Assembly: GCA_001567485.1 (NCBI GenBank)
Contig: JZRA01000142.1
Span: 97,849-161,848, forward strand
Direction: 5' to 3'
DNA: 64,000 bases
Source of the DNA: Chloroflexi bacterium OLB13
GTDB lineage: Bacteria > Chloroflexota > Anaerolineae > Aggregatilineales > Phototrophicaceae
The position numbers and the translations under genes are program-made. The notes under the pieces are model-generated. The model did not search any database. It had not been told where the DNA came from and was given only the letters and a program-made list of their open reading frames with translations. Positions 48,177 to 56,676 of this stretch are shown piece after piece. How positions within the stretch are numbered: the first letter of the stretch is position 1; each line of letters starts with the position of its first letter.

Positions 48177-48329
48177 ATGAACGATAACACTGCTGGTATT
48201 CGCGCCTACGAAAAAGTTGGGTTTAGGCTGGAAGGCACGATCCGGCAAGCCGTCTGGCGTGAGGGCAAACGGTGGGACATTTTGAACTATGGCTTTCTGC
48301 GCGATGAGTGGCTTGCAAAGCGGAGATAA
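48177..48329 (+). pseudogene. GNAT acetyltransferase, C-terminal remnant
   Basis: A 50-codon frame whose sequence (NDNTAGIRAYEKVGFRLEG, QAVWREGKRWDILNYGFLRD) is the final third of a RimJ/RimL-type N-acetyltransferase, including the NxxxIRAYEKVGF acetyl-CoA motif. The first two thirds are absent and the inverted-repeat element lies directly upstream. The apparent ATG is probably an internal codon. Non-functional unless the fragment is reused. Confidence 0.7.
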
Positions 48330-48333
48330 CCTC

Positions 48334-48684
48334 ATGGACAGCGCCGACCCCCTCACCGTCATCGCTCGCTTTCACGACGCGTTCAACGCGCACAACGTCG
48401 ACGCGATCATGGCGCTGATGACCGACGACTGCGTGTTTGAAAACACCAGCCCCGCGCCGGACGGCGAACGGTACATCGGTCAGGCGGCCGTGCGGGGAGT
48501 GTGGGAACGGCTGTTCGCCGCCTCGCCTAACGCGTATTTCGAGGTCGAGGAGATGTTCGCGGGCGGCGACCACGGCGTGATCCGCTGGCGCTACGCGTGG
48601 GGCGACGGCCATGTGCGCGGCGTCGACGTGATGCGCGTGCGGGACGGTAAGATCGCCGAAAAGCTTTCGTATGTGAAGGGATAA
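48334..48684 (+). CDS. SnoaL/NTF2-like fold protein
   Basis: A 116-residue protein of the NTF2-like superfamily: VIARFHDAFNAHNVDAIMAL at the start, then MTDDCVFENTSPAPDG, the RGVWERLFAASP helix and VRGVDVMRVRDGKIAEKLSY at the end. Such proteins are small alpha+beta barrels acting as isomerases, cyclases or ligand-binding partners. The ATG at 48334 is chosen from the family start; the longer frame overlaps the acetyltransferase relic. Function unknown. Confidence 0.72.
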   Translation: MDSADPLTVIARFHDAFNAHNVDAIMALMTDDCVFENTSPAPDGERYIGQAAVRGVWERLFAASPNAYFEVEEMFAGGDHGVIRWRYAWGDGHVRGVDVMRVRDGKIAEKLSYVKG

Positions 48685-48831
48685 AGCCCAAGCATGGCGG
48701 TGAATTGGTCGGCGTTGGGCCGGGCTTGGCTGTGTGGCGACGGTGCGCGCTGATCGCGACTCGCTGGCGTCGTATATACCGGGAGAACGCTGCATCGTGT
48801 TCGGACGATAGATCTGAGCGCGCGCTCGGTA

Positions 48832-49140
48832 TCACGTACAGTGACGACGGGCCGATCCATCAGCCACGTCGCAGCGAGTCGAGGTCAATTGGCCCCTGTT
48901 TACATTGATCGCAGCATACTGTCTTGGATAATCTTCAACCAATTCATCAGCCGATTTCTGAATACGCTCAAGGAATCTGCGCAACTTCTGCCGGTTCAGA
49001 ACGTCCCGAAGTTCATCCACAAGCGCTTCACTGGTAATCGCTGCGATCCGCTTACCGGCAGCAAATCGAAGTGCTTGACGTGGTGCGCCTGACCACAACA
49101 AGCCCGATACGACGACATTGGTATCAAATACGATCCGCAC
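48832..49140 (-). pseudogene. PIN-domain toxin, C-terminally truncated
   Basis: The first 70 residues are a standard PIN toxin of the COG1569 type: MRIVFDTNVVVSGLLWSGAP with the first metal aspartate, then ITSEALVDELRDVLNR. From about residue 72 (EDYPRQYAAINVN) similarity stops. The usual DPDDD segment with the remaining acidic ligands is missing in all frames that I read, so nuclease activity should be lost. GTG at 49140 shares one base with the antitoxin stop (TAGTG). Confidence 0.6.
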
Positions 49141-49340
49141 TATTCGGAGGGATTAATTTCGCGGCTGGCGCGCTGTTCGGATCGGTGTGCCTTAACTTCG
49201 GCATCTACGAATCTCATGATCCGCTCGTCGAGTTCCTCGCGAAGAACCTGAGCAATCGTCTCAGGATCCAGCATTCCGAAGTCCTCGGCATCGTCAAGAT
49301 ACGCCTTAGGTACTTTTACTACGAGTTCAACCAGATCCAT
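49140..49340 (-). CDS. Putative antitoxin partner of the PIN protein
   Basis: A 66-residue acidic and amphipathic protein (VELVVKVPKAYLDDAEDFGM, then TIAQVLREELDERIMRFVDA) ending just before the PIN start. Small size, order (antitoxin first) and one-base overlap fit a type II toxin-antitoxin pair. No known DNA-binding fold is clear. Its start overlaps the end of the next upstream frame by 14 bases. Confidence 0.6.
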   Translation of the reverse strand: MDLVELVVKVPKAYLDDAEDFGMLDPETIAQVLREELDERIMRFVDAEVKAHRSEQRASREINPSE

Positions 49341-49920
49341 CGATCACCCCACCGTAAATTGCTAACTCCATTATACGCAAAGTCAGCAGCGTGGGCGGTC
49401 TTTCTCGCTGCTTCCCGGTTAGGTTCCGTGAGCAGCTGTGACGCAGCCAATCCGCTAATCGTTGAAAAACGTCGATCCGCACGCGGTCTTCCGGCACGTG
49501 AAACTCGCGCAGGATCGCGCGCACGGCGGACACGGCAGAACGCACCGTGTCGCCTTCCCGCACGATGAACGCGACGTCCATCCAGCCATCGCCAGCGCCG
49601 CTGCCGTACCAGTCGCCAACGCCGCGCTCCTCGATGGCGTTCTCGATCTCATACCGCAGCTTATGGTCGGCATCGGTGGCAAGCCCGTCGCCGCCGAGTT
49701 TGATGTTGACCCAGATCGAGGGGCGCACGTCCTCGCCGTCATGGTCGGGGGATGGCGCTTCGACAAGGGTTTCCGGATCGTCGATGTCCGCATACGGTTC
49801 ATCCACCGGCGCGGCATCGTCATAGCGTGGGCGTTCGTCATACTCCGCTTCGAGGGGTTCGGCAGCTTGGCGGGATGAACCGCGCAGCAGCCGAAGGATC
49901 CACGCGAACAGGTTCCGCAT
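49327..49920 (-). CDS. Protein of unknown function with acidic linker
   Basis: A 197-residue frame. An N-terminal amphipathic segment (MRNLFAWILRLLRG) is followed by an acidic Pro-rich linker to about residue 65, then a compact domain (SIWVNIKLGGDGLATDADHK, IENAIEERGVGDWYGSGAGD, MDVAFIVREGDTVRSA). I do not recognise it. The last 40 residues look unnatural; an A5 run at 49465-49469 (T5 coding) would, if T4, end the protein early as RIDVFND. That is like the insertion in the M24 gene. The gene at 49931 starts its stop 10 bases upstream, so they form an operon. Confidence 0.55.
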   Translation of the reverse strand: MRNLFAWILRLLRGSSRQAAEPLEAEYDERPRYDDAAPVDEPYADIDDPETLVEAPSPDHDGEDVRPSIWVNIKLGGDGLATDADHKLRYEIENAIEERGVGDWYGSGAGDGWMDVAFIVREGDTVRSAVSAVRAILREFHVPEDRVRIDVFQRLADWLRHSCSRNLTGKQRERPPTLLTLRIMELAIYGGVIDGSG

Positions 49921-49930
49921 TGCCCGACTC

Positions 49931-50419
49931 TCAGTCGCCGCGTCCCGGATGAATCGGCGTGACGTAGCGTGTTTGACGCGCCATGTCGGCGATCTCGTCG
50001 ATCAGGCTGACGAGGCCGACGAAAAAGGCGCTGTAGAGCGCGCGGAACTGCTCGCCGTTGATCGACTCAAGCACCCAATGCATCTGCGCCTGTATTACGT
50101 CGTAGTCGCCCGCGTCATACAGCGCCAGCCCAACACGCCCCATCGCCGAATCGTCGGCCGGCACACGCAGCAGCGCCTCGAAGAAGCCGGCGTCCGGGGT
50201 CTGCTTGAGCGCGGCAACAGGGGTCGACAGCGTGAACGCGTCATCCAGTTCGGCAAGGCGGACATCGACCACGAGCTGACGGTCGTGCAGCACGGTGAGT
50301 TCCGCTGGCACCTTGACGATAAAGCGCGACATCCCCGCGTCGTTGATCGGCGGGATATTGAAGCGGATTTCCGGCCCGAAACCGGCAAGCACAGCATTCA
50401 GTTCATCACGTAAGGACAC
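49931..50419 (-). CDS. Protein of unknown function
   Basis: A 162-residue soluble protein. The N-terminal half has alternating strands (AELTVLHDRQLVVDVRLAEL) and the C-terminal half helices (DYDVIQAQMHWVLESING, FRALYSAFFVGLVSLIDEIA). The layout is like YbjN or secretion-chaperone folds but I cannot assign it. It lies 10 bases upstream of the previous gene in the same operon and 45 bases after the putative toxin on the same strand. Confidence 0.5.
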   Translation of the reverse strand: MSLRDELNAVLAGFGPEIRFNIPPINDAGMSRFIVKVPAELTVLHDRQLVVDVRLAELDDAFTLSTPVAALKQTPDAGFFEALLRVPADDSAMGRVGLALYDAGDYDVIQAQMHWVLESINGEQFRALYSAFFVGLVSLIDEIADMARQTRYVTPIHPGRGD

Positions 50420-50464
50420 AATAGTTCGCCCTCCGGCGCGATTGTCGTGGAGACGCCCTCATCC

Positions 50465-51637
50465 TCACCGGTTCTGGAGGTCTTGGGCGATTTGTTTGCC
50501 GACCGCTTTCGAGTAGTTCTTGTTGAATCCATGGCCGGCGAACTTGCCGACACTCTTTGCGCCGCTAATCAGCTTGGTGTATGAGCCGACCGACATGCTC
50601 ACGAAGTCCAGCCCGCCGACGAACAACGTCGGCTTGAGCGCAGACGATGGATACTGCACGGCATTACCGGCGTAGATCAACTGAATATACCGATCCATCA
50701 CCTGTTTTGCCTCTTGTTCGGCCATGCGGAACAGCTCCATTTCGGCCAATTCTTTCGGGCCGATGCCGATGCCGGTGTCGCTGTTCTTCCACTTCTTGAC
50801 CAGCGCGTTGTAGTGCTGCTTGCGCAGTGATGGCAGCAGCTCCCGCGTTATCTTCTTGTGGACTTTGCGAACGGCGTTATCGGTCTTGATCGTGCCGCGG
50901 CTGTGGGCGGATACGGTGGTGCGCTTCTTACGAGCAATCGCGTCCAGCATGATCTCAACCTGCTTGCCGGTCGCCCTGTCGTTGACACGCACCTTCCCCT
51001 TGATGCAGTCCCACAAGTCGCTGACGATGCCGCCGCGCTGGGCGCTGTAGGTATACAGCACGTCGATGGCGCTCTGGTCAAAGGCGGAATCCGTCGCGCT
51101 GCCCATCGCATCGTTCACGGCGTCAAGCAGGGCAACCGCGCTGTTGATGCCGGACTCCGGCGTCACCGCCATTCCATTGATATGAGTTACCGCCGGATAC
51201 CAATTACCCAGCGAAACCGGTGTGTCGTACTTCTGGATTATCGGACGCTTGCCCCTAAAGCCGGTGACTTCGCCAGTCGCGTAATACACGACTTGACCGT
51301 TCCGTTTCTGCGTGCGCTCGACGACCTCGATCTTGCGGTCGGTCTTGCCGCCTGACACGCGAAACTGCTTCGAGTCGACGTCGCTGAAGTCATTATCCTT
51401 GCGCTGAAGTGACTTCGTTGACACGGATAGCGGCGGTGATGTCGTGATGATTCGCGTCGCAGCCCGATTGCCGATCAGTCGCTGAAGTTGAACCAGATCC
51501 CTTCCTTGTAAGGGAAGGCCGATGTGAGGCATCAGCCCAGTATCGGACAGTGAGGGGTTGCGTTCGACGGTGGGGTTGGGCCTGTTTGCACGGGACGCAC
51601 GTTCACGTGAGGTATGGTTAGACACGTCGCGCTCCAT
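50465..51637 (-). CDS. Putative eCIS-type effector with hydrolase-like domain
   Basis: A 390-residue protein with AGAGGAG five bases before ATG. The disordered N-terminus carries LVQLQRLIGNRAATRI at 48-63, the LQRxxGNxA motif that I know from N-termini of DUF4157 and other proteins linked to extracellular contractile injection systems (eCIS). The body has a nucleophile-elbow-like VSAHSRGTIKTDNA (H245, S246), as in serine hydrolases of the lipase type, and a C-terminal helical region with GGLDFVSMSVGSYTKLISGA. No immunity gene or injection machinery is recognised nearby, though the two unknown genes downstream could be partners. Effector role is inference. Confidence 0.5.
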   Translation of the reverse strand: MERDVSNHTSRERASRANRPNPTVERNPSLSDTGLMPHIGLPLQGRDLVQLQRLIGNRAATRIITTSPPLSVSTKSLQRKDNDFSDVDSKQFRVSGGKTDRKIEVVERTQKRNGQVVYYATGEVTGFRGKRPIIQKYDTPVSLGNWYPAVTHINGMAVTPESGINSAVALLDAVNDAMGSATDSAFDQSAIDVLYTYSAQRGGIVSDLWDCIKGKVRVNDRATGKQVEIMLDAIARKKRTTVSAHSRGTIKTDNAVRKVHKKITRELLPSLRKQHYNALVKKWKNSDTGIGIGPKELAEMELFRMAEQEAKQVMDRYIQLIYAGNAVQYPSSALKPTLFVGGLDFVSMSVGSYTKLISGAKSVGKFAGHGFNKNYSKAVGKQIAQDLQNR

Positions 51638-51813
51638 TCACTCCTCTACCACAAGAGGATAGCGGATCGCGGGCAAAATAACAAAACAGCGCTACTTTAC
51701 AGGCGGATTAGCCTGTCCGTTTAGGCGATTGCGACGGCTCCTATAAAATGACACAATAGGGGTAAAGGGAAACGCACCTGCCAGAGTTAGGCAGGTCAAG
51801 GAAAGGCCGCCGA

Positions 51814-52275
51814 ATGAAGCTCGCCATCGCAAGCGACCACGCTGGGTACGCCCTCAAAGCACACATCGTCGCCTATCTGGCCGCCAACGGTCATCATGTG
51901 ATCGACCTCGGCGTACAAACCGATGCCGTGCGGGCCGACTACCCCGACACCGCCGCCGCCGTCGCGCATGCTGTCCTCGACGGCTTCGCTGAACGCGGCA
52001 TCGTGGTATGCGGAAGCGGTGTAGGCGCATGCATCGCGGCCAACAAGTTCAACGGAATCTACGCGGCCATCGCCCATGACACCTACAGCGCCGCACAAGG
52101 CGTTGAGCACGACCGAATGAACGTGTTGTGCTTGGGTGGTCGCATCGTCGGCCCAGCCTTAGCCGAGCAGCTTGTCGAAGCGTTCGTGCGAGCACAGCCT
52201 AACCCTGCCCCACGCTACGAACGCCGCTTCGAGAAACTTCAGGCTATCGAACGGGGTCACCTCAACACGCAATAA
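51814..52275 (+). CDS. rpiB: Ribose 5-phosphate isomerase B
   Basis: A 153-residue RpiB. The opening MKLAIASDHAGYALK has the phosphate-binding DHAG; the catalytic cysteine is C66 in VVCGSGVGACIAANK, and HDTYSAAQGVEHDRMNVLCL and GGRIVG complete the pattern. It interconverts ribose 5-phosphate and ribulose 5-phosphate. The ribosome site AAGGAAAGG lies 10 bases upstream. The bifunctional transaldolase/glucose isomerase gene follows 25 bases after, grouping pentose phosphate steps. Confidence 0.92.
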   Translation: MKLAIASDHAGYALKAHIVAYLAANGHHVIDLGVQTDAVRADYPDTAAAVAHAVLDGFAERGIVVCGSGVGACIAANKFNGIYAAIAHDTYSAAQGVEHDRMNVLCLGGRIVGPALAEQLVEAFVRAQPNPAPRYERRFEKLQAIERGHLNTQ

Positions 52276-52300
52276 ACCTACACCTCTCTGAGGAGACATC

Positions 52301-55165
52301 ATGAGCAACCCACCGGTAGATGTTCAGGCACTCGGTCAAAGCATTTGGATGGACAATATCCGTCGCAAACTGCTGCTCGATGGCACGTATCAGTCGTACA
52401 TCGATCACATGGGCGTCGTCGGCGTGACGTCTAACCCGACCATCTTCCAGAAGGCGATCGGCGGCAGCGACGACTACGACGCCGACATCATCGCCAACCC
52501 GGAACTTGAGGCGGTCGAGCTGTTCGAAAAGCTGGCGATTGACGATATCCGTACCGCCGCCGATCTGTTCCGGCCGGTGTTCGACCGCACCGAAGGCCGC
52601 GACGGTTACGTCAGTCTCGAAGTTTCGCCCACCGTCGCCAACGACACCGCCGCCACATTGGCCGACGCCAAGCGCCTATTCGCCGAGGTCAACCGGCCCA
52701 ACGTGATGATCAAGATCCCGGCCACGCCCGCCGGAATCCCCGCCATCGAAGAGGCGATCTATGCCGGGATCAACATCAACGTCACGCTGCTGTTCGCCGT
52801 GTCTGCGTATATTGACGCGGCCGAGGCTTACATCTGCGGGCTGGAACGGCGTTTGGCCGAGGGCTTGCCGGTCAGCGGCATCGCTTCGGTCGCCAGCTTC
52901 TTCGTCAGCCGCATCGACACGATGGTCGACAAGATGCTCGACGGCAACATGCGCGCTGCCCAAGCCCGCGACATCGACCGCGTAACGCTCAACAGCCAAC
53001 TGCTCGGCAAGACGGCCATCGCCAATGCCAAAGCCGCCTACATCGAGTTTCTGCGTCTGTTCGAGGGCGACCGCTTCAAGCCGCTGCGCGAGGCTGGCGC
53101 ATGGGTGCAGCGCCCACTGTGGGCCTCGACCAGCACCAAGAACCCGGCCTACCCCGACACAATGTACGTCGATGCCCTGATCGGCCCGCATACGGTCAAT
53201 ACACTGCCACCGGCCACGTTAGAGGCATTTTCCGACCACGGTGTTGTCAAAGAAACGCTGACGCAGAACCTCGACAGTGCGCACGAGACGTTGAACCAGC
53301 TCAAAGAGGCCGGCATCGACTTCAACCAGATCACGCACCAACTGCTCGTAGACGGCGTCGACTCGTTCACCAAGTCGTTCGATGCGTTGATCCAACAGCT
53401 TGAGGCGAAGCGCGCGGTGCTGGTCAGCGGGGTGATCGACAGCCAGCACGCCGCGCTCGGCATGTACGCCGAGGACTTCCGCGCAATCGTCAAGCAGCTC
53501 GATCACGAATTCATCGCCGGGCGCATTTGGAACAAAGACGGCAGCGTGTGGAAGAGCCACGCCCCGACCATCACCAAGATCGAGAATCGGCTCGGCTGGC
53601 TGGACGTCAGCAAGACGATTGACCACAGCCGCCTCAAAGCCTTCCAGAGCAGCGTCAAGGACAAGTACACCGGCGCCGTCGTGCTCGGCATGGGAGGCAG
53701 CAGCCTCGCGCCGGAGGTCTTTGCGGCCACGTTCGGGCATGCGGCAGGGTTCCCCACGCTCCATGTGTTGGACAGCACCAATCCAGATCAGATCGCCGCG
53801 CTGGAAGCCAAGCTCGACATTCCGACGACGCTGTTCATCGTGAGCAGCAAATCCGGCACGACCATCGAGACGCAGGCGTTCTTCAACTACTTCTACGACC
53901 GCACCGGGCGGAACGGCAAGCAGTTCGTCGCAGTCACCGATCCGGGCACCGTGTTGGCTGAGGAGGCGCGCGCCAAAGGCTTCCTCGACGTATTCGAGAA
54001 TCCGGCCGACATCGGCGGGCGTTACAGCGCGCTCAGTTACTTCGGGCTGGTGCCGGCGGCGGTCATCGGCCTTGACCTCGACCGGCTGTGGGCCAGCGCC
54101 GCGGAGATGATGAAGGCCTGCGGGCCGGATGTTATCGCCAATCAGAACCCGGCGGCGTATCTCGGCGCACTGATGGGCATTCTGGCGACGAAAGGCCGCG
54201 ACAAGGTCGCGATTTTCACCAGCCCCAGCATCGCGGCGTTCGGCAGTTGGGTCGAGCAGCTCATCGCCGAAAGCACCGGCAAAGAGGGCAAGGGCATCGT
54301 GCCGATTGTCGGCTCGACCGTCGGCATGCCGCACGATTACGCCAGCGACCGTCTGTTCATCTATATCAAGGTGAAGGACGACCCGGCCAACGCGGAGATG
54401 GACGGCCAAATCCGCGCGCTGCGCGAAGCCGGCCACCCACGCCTGACGCTGGTGATTAAGGACAGCTACGCGCTCGGTGGCGAGTTCTTCCGCTGGGAGT
54501 ACGCGACCGCCGTCGCCGGCAAGATCCTCGTGGTTAACCCGTTCGACGAACCGAACGTCACGGAAAGCAAGCAGAACACCGCGCGCCTGCTCGACTACTA
54601 TAAAGACCACAGCATACTCCCGGCCCAAACACCAATCGCCGAGAAGCACGGCGTCCGGCTTTACGCCGACCAACACTCTATCGGCATCATCCGCGAGCTG
54701 AGCAGCCAGCACAACTTCGACCGCACCGATCTGGTGCAGTTGATCGCGGCGCATCTCGTCGGCACGATGGCAGGCGACTACTTCGCGCTGCTCGCGTATC
54801 TACCGACCACGCCGGAGACAGACAAGGCGATGGCGACCGTTCAGCGGCGGCTGCGGCATATCACCAAGCGCACCGTGACCACCGGCTACGGCCCGCGTTA
54901 CCTGCACAGCACCGGCCAGCTTCACAAGGGCGGCCCGAACAACGGCGTGTTCGTCCTGCTCACCGCCGACTATCAGCGCGACTTGAACATCCCGGACATG
55001 CCGTTCAGCTTCGCGACCCTCAACACGGCGCAGGCCAGCGGCGATTTCGAGGCGCTCGACGCGCACAAGTGCCGCGCTATCCGCCTGCATCTGGGTGGTC
55101 GCGGCGCGGCCGGCTTCGACGTGCTGTTTCAGGCGCTCGACCTGATCGAGGAGCGCCGCCGTTAG
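52301..55165 (+). CDS. tal-pgi: Bifunctional transaldolase / glucose-6-phosphate isomerase
   Basis: A 954-residue fusion. The first 370 residues are transaldolase (GVVGVTSNPTIFQKAI; Schiff-base K138 in VMIKIPATPAG; IYAGININVTLLFAV). The rest is phosphoglucose isomerase (VLGMGGSSLAPEVF, IVSSKSGTTIET, SALSYFGLVPAAVIG). Such fusions are known in several phyla. They let one polypeptide feed fructose 6-phosphate between the non-oxidative pentose phosphate pathway and glycolysis. It follows rpiB and begins with GAGGAGA seven bases before ATG. Both halves are full length. Confidence 0.93.
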   Translation: MSNPPVDVQALGQSIWMDNIRRKLLLDGTYQSYIDHMGVVGVTSNPTIFQKAIGGSDDYDADIIANPELEAVELFEKLAIDDIRTAADLFRPVFDRTEGRDGYVSLEVSPTVANDTAATLADAKRLFAEVNRPNVMIKIPATPAGIPAIEEAIYAGININVTLLFAVSAYIDAAEAYICGLERRLAEGLPVSGIASVASFFVSRIDTMVDKMLDGNMRAAQARDIDRVTLNSQLLGKTAIANAKAAYIEFLRLFEGDRFKPLREAGAWVQRPLWASTSTKNPAYPDTMYVDALIGPHTVNTLPPATLEAFSDHGVVKETLTQNLDSAHETLNQLKEAGIDFNQITHQLLVDGVDSFTKSFDALIQQLEAKRAVLVSGVIDSQHAALGMYAEDFRAIVKQLDHEFIAGRIWNKDGSVWKSHAPTITKIENRLGWLDVSKTIDHSRLKAFQSSVKDKYTGAVVLGMGGSSLAPEVFAATFGHAAGFPTLHVLDSTNPDQIAALEAKLDIPTTLFIVSSKSGTTIETQAFFNYFYDRTGRNGKQFVAVTDPGTVLAEEARAKGFLDVFENPADIGGRYSALSYFGLVPAAVIGLDLDRLWASAAEMMKACGPDVIANQNPAAYLGALMGILATKGRDKVAIFTSPSIAAFGSWVEQLIAESTGKEGKGIVPIVGSTVGMPHDYASDRLFIYIKVKDDPANAEMDGQIRALREAGHPRLTLVIKDSYALGGEFFRWEYATAVAGKILVVNPFDEPNVTESKQNTARLLDYYKDHSILPAQTPIAEKHGVRLYADQHSIGIIRELSSQHNFDRTDLVQLIAAHLVGTMAGDYFALLAYLPTTPETDKAMATVQRRLRHITKRTVTTGYGPRYLHSTGQLHKGGPNNGVFVLLTADYQRDLNIPDMPFSFATLNTAQASGDFEALDAHKCRAIRLHLGGRGAAGFDVLFQALDLIEERRR

Positions 55166-55199
55166 GGTGGCAGACACGTCACCGCCGCACCTCCAACCG

Positions 55200-55241
55200 A
55201 ACCTCACCCCCGTGTCGCACTGCTCGGCTTCGGGGGTGAGG
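55200..55241. repeat. Hairpin repeat AACCTCACCCCC / GGGGGTGAGG (copy 2)
   Basis: Arms at 55200-55211 and 55232-55241 with a 20-base loop; the same arms occur at 29561-29598. It lies 34 bases after the tal-pgi stop. Confidence 0.6.
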
Positions 55242-55269
55242 ACGGAATCTTGAGGGAGTCAGGCTTCCG

Positions 55270-55293
55270 GCGGGGCATGAGACTCCGCCCCGC
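55270..55293. terminator. Second hairpin before the quinone reductase gene
   Basis: GCGGGGC (55270-55276) pairs with GCCCCGC (55287-55293). There is no T run; its role is uncertain. Confidence 0.35.
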
Positions 55294-55325
55294 ATGATTT
55301 GGGCGCGTAATGATCGGAGCAGTCA

Positions 55326-56303
55326 TTGAAGGCGATCTGGATTGACTCGTTGGGCGGCCCGGAGGTCATGCAGGTCATCGACATGCCGATCCCCGAACCC
55401 GGCCGCAAAGAGGTGCGCATCAAGGTCGAGTCAGTCGGCCTCAATTACTCGGACATCATGATTCGCGAAGGCCGCTACTTGCAGCGCACTGAGCTTCCTC
55501 AGGTGCTCGGCCGCGAGCTGGCCGGCGTGGTTGATGCGGTGGGGCCGGAGGTCACGCGCGTTCAACCCGGCCAGCGCGTCTATGCGACCAGCGCCAGCGG
55601 CGCATTAGCCGAATACTGCATCGCGCATCAAGGCGCGGTGTTCCCACTGCCCGACGCCATGACGTCTGATCTTGCCGTGGCCTTGATCGTTCAAGGGCTG
55701 ACCGCGCTGCACTGCTTGGATCATCACGGCCGACTCAACGCGGGCGAAACCGTGCTGATCCACGCGGCGGCGGGCGGAGTCGGCACGCTGGCGATCCAGA
55801 TGGCGCGGCATTTCGGCGCAGGGAAGATCATCGGCACGGCATCATCCGAGGCGAAGCTGGCGGTGATTCGGGAGCTGGGCGCGGAGGCAGTCAACTACAC
55901 CGAGCCGGACTGGGCCGATCAAGTGCTGGCGCTGACCGGCGGGCGCGGCGCGGACTTGATACTCGAGTCGGTCGGCGGCGAGGTGTTCTGGACGAGCTAC
56001 CGCCGTCTGCTGGCGTTCGCGGGCCGCATCGTGATCTTCGGCATCGCCAGCACCGAGGTCAATCAACTTCACACCAACGAAATCCTGCGCCGGAACAAGA
56101 CGATCATCGGCTACTTCCTCGGCGAGTACTTCGAAAAAGCGCGCGATCATGTCGTTCGGGATACCGCGCGCGTGCTGGAGATGGTGCTGTCTGGGGCGGT
56201 CAAACCGGTCATCGACACGCCGTTCTCGCTTGAAAACGCCGTCGATGCATTCAATCACATGCAGAACCGCAAAAACATAGGTAAAGTCATAATCAAACCG
56301 TGA
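55326..56303 (+). CDS. Zinc-free quinone oxidoreductase (MDR family)
   Basis: A 325-residue medium-chain reductase. The TTG start is supported by GGAG six bases upstream; the frame offers no ATG before residue 15. Motifs are VGLNYSDIMIREGRY, VLGRELAGVVDAVG (no zinc cysteines) and the NADPH fold HAAAGGVGTLAIQMARHFGA. The C-terminus NRKNIGKVIIKP is typical of NADPH:quinone reductases (Qor-like). It reduces quinones or enones with NADPH; the exact substrate is unknown. Confidence 0.85.
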   Translation: MKAIWIDSLGGPEVMQVIDMPIPEPGRKEVRIKVESVGLNYSDIMIREGRYLQRTELPQVLGRELAGVVDAVGPEVTRVQPGQRVYATSASGALAEYCIAHQGAVFPLPDAMTSDLAVALIVQGLTALHCLDHHGRLNAGETVLIHAAAGGVGTLAIQMARHFGAGKIIGTASSEAKLAVIRELGAEAVNYTEPDWADQVLALTGGRGADLILESVGGEVFWTSYRRLLAFAGRIVIFGIASTEVNQLHTNEILRRNKTIIGYFLGEYFEKARDHVVRDTARVLEMVLSGAVKPVIDTPFSLENAVDAFNHMQNRKNIGKVIIKP

Positions 56304-56334
56304 CGGGCACGCGCTTATCTTGGGGGGATGGGAC

Positions 56335-56652
56335 ATGAGAAAAAGAGACCGCCGCTATGTGTTTCTACGCCTCATGGCACTGCTGCTGATTATCCTCGGT
56401 ATCGTGGCGGCGCTGGCCGGCATCTTCGCCGGATCGGTGATGATTATCCGGCCCAGCCTTATCTTGGGTGATTCTGCAGACGCATCAATGCGTAATACCT
56501 ACACGCTGATCGGCGCGCTCATCATTATCGGCGGCCTCGTCGGCGGGTTGGTGTTGGCGGCGATGGGCCAGTTCTATCAGGTGGTGCTCGAACTGCTGTA
56601 CGTCAACCGGACACAGGGCAAGGCGCTCACCTACATGGCAAAACATCAATAG
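56335..56652 (+). CDS. Small two-helix membrane protein
   Basis: A 105-residue protein of unknown function. Two hydrophobic helices (about 14-36 and 58-78) are joined by a short loop (IRPSLILGDSADASMRNTYT), and the tail (YQVVLELLYVNRTQGKALTY) is helical and cytoplasmic. ATG at 56335 and one at 56320 are both possible; the run GGGGGGATGGGA favours the inner one. Confidence 0.55.
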   Translation: MRKRDRRYVFLRLMALLLIILGIVAALAGIFAGSVMIIRPSLILGDSADASMRNTYTLIGALIIIGGLVGGLVLAAMGQFYQVVLELLYVNRTQGKALTYMAKHQ

Positions 56653-56676
56653 ATTAGTTCGCAGGAGCAAGCCGAA

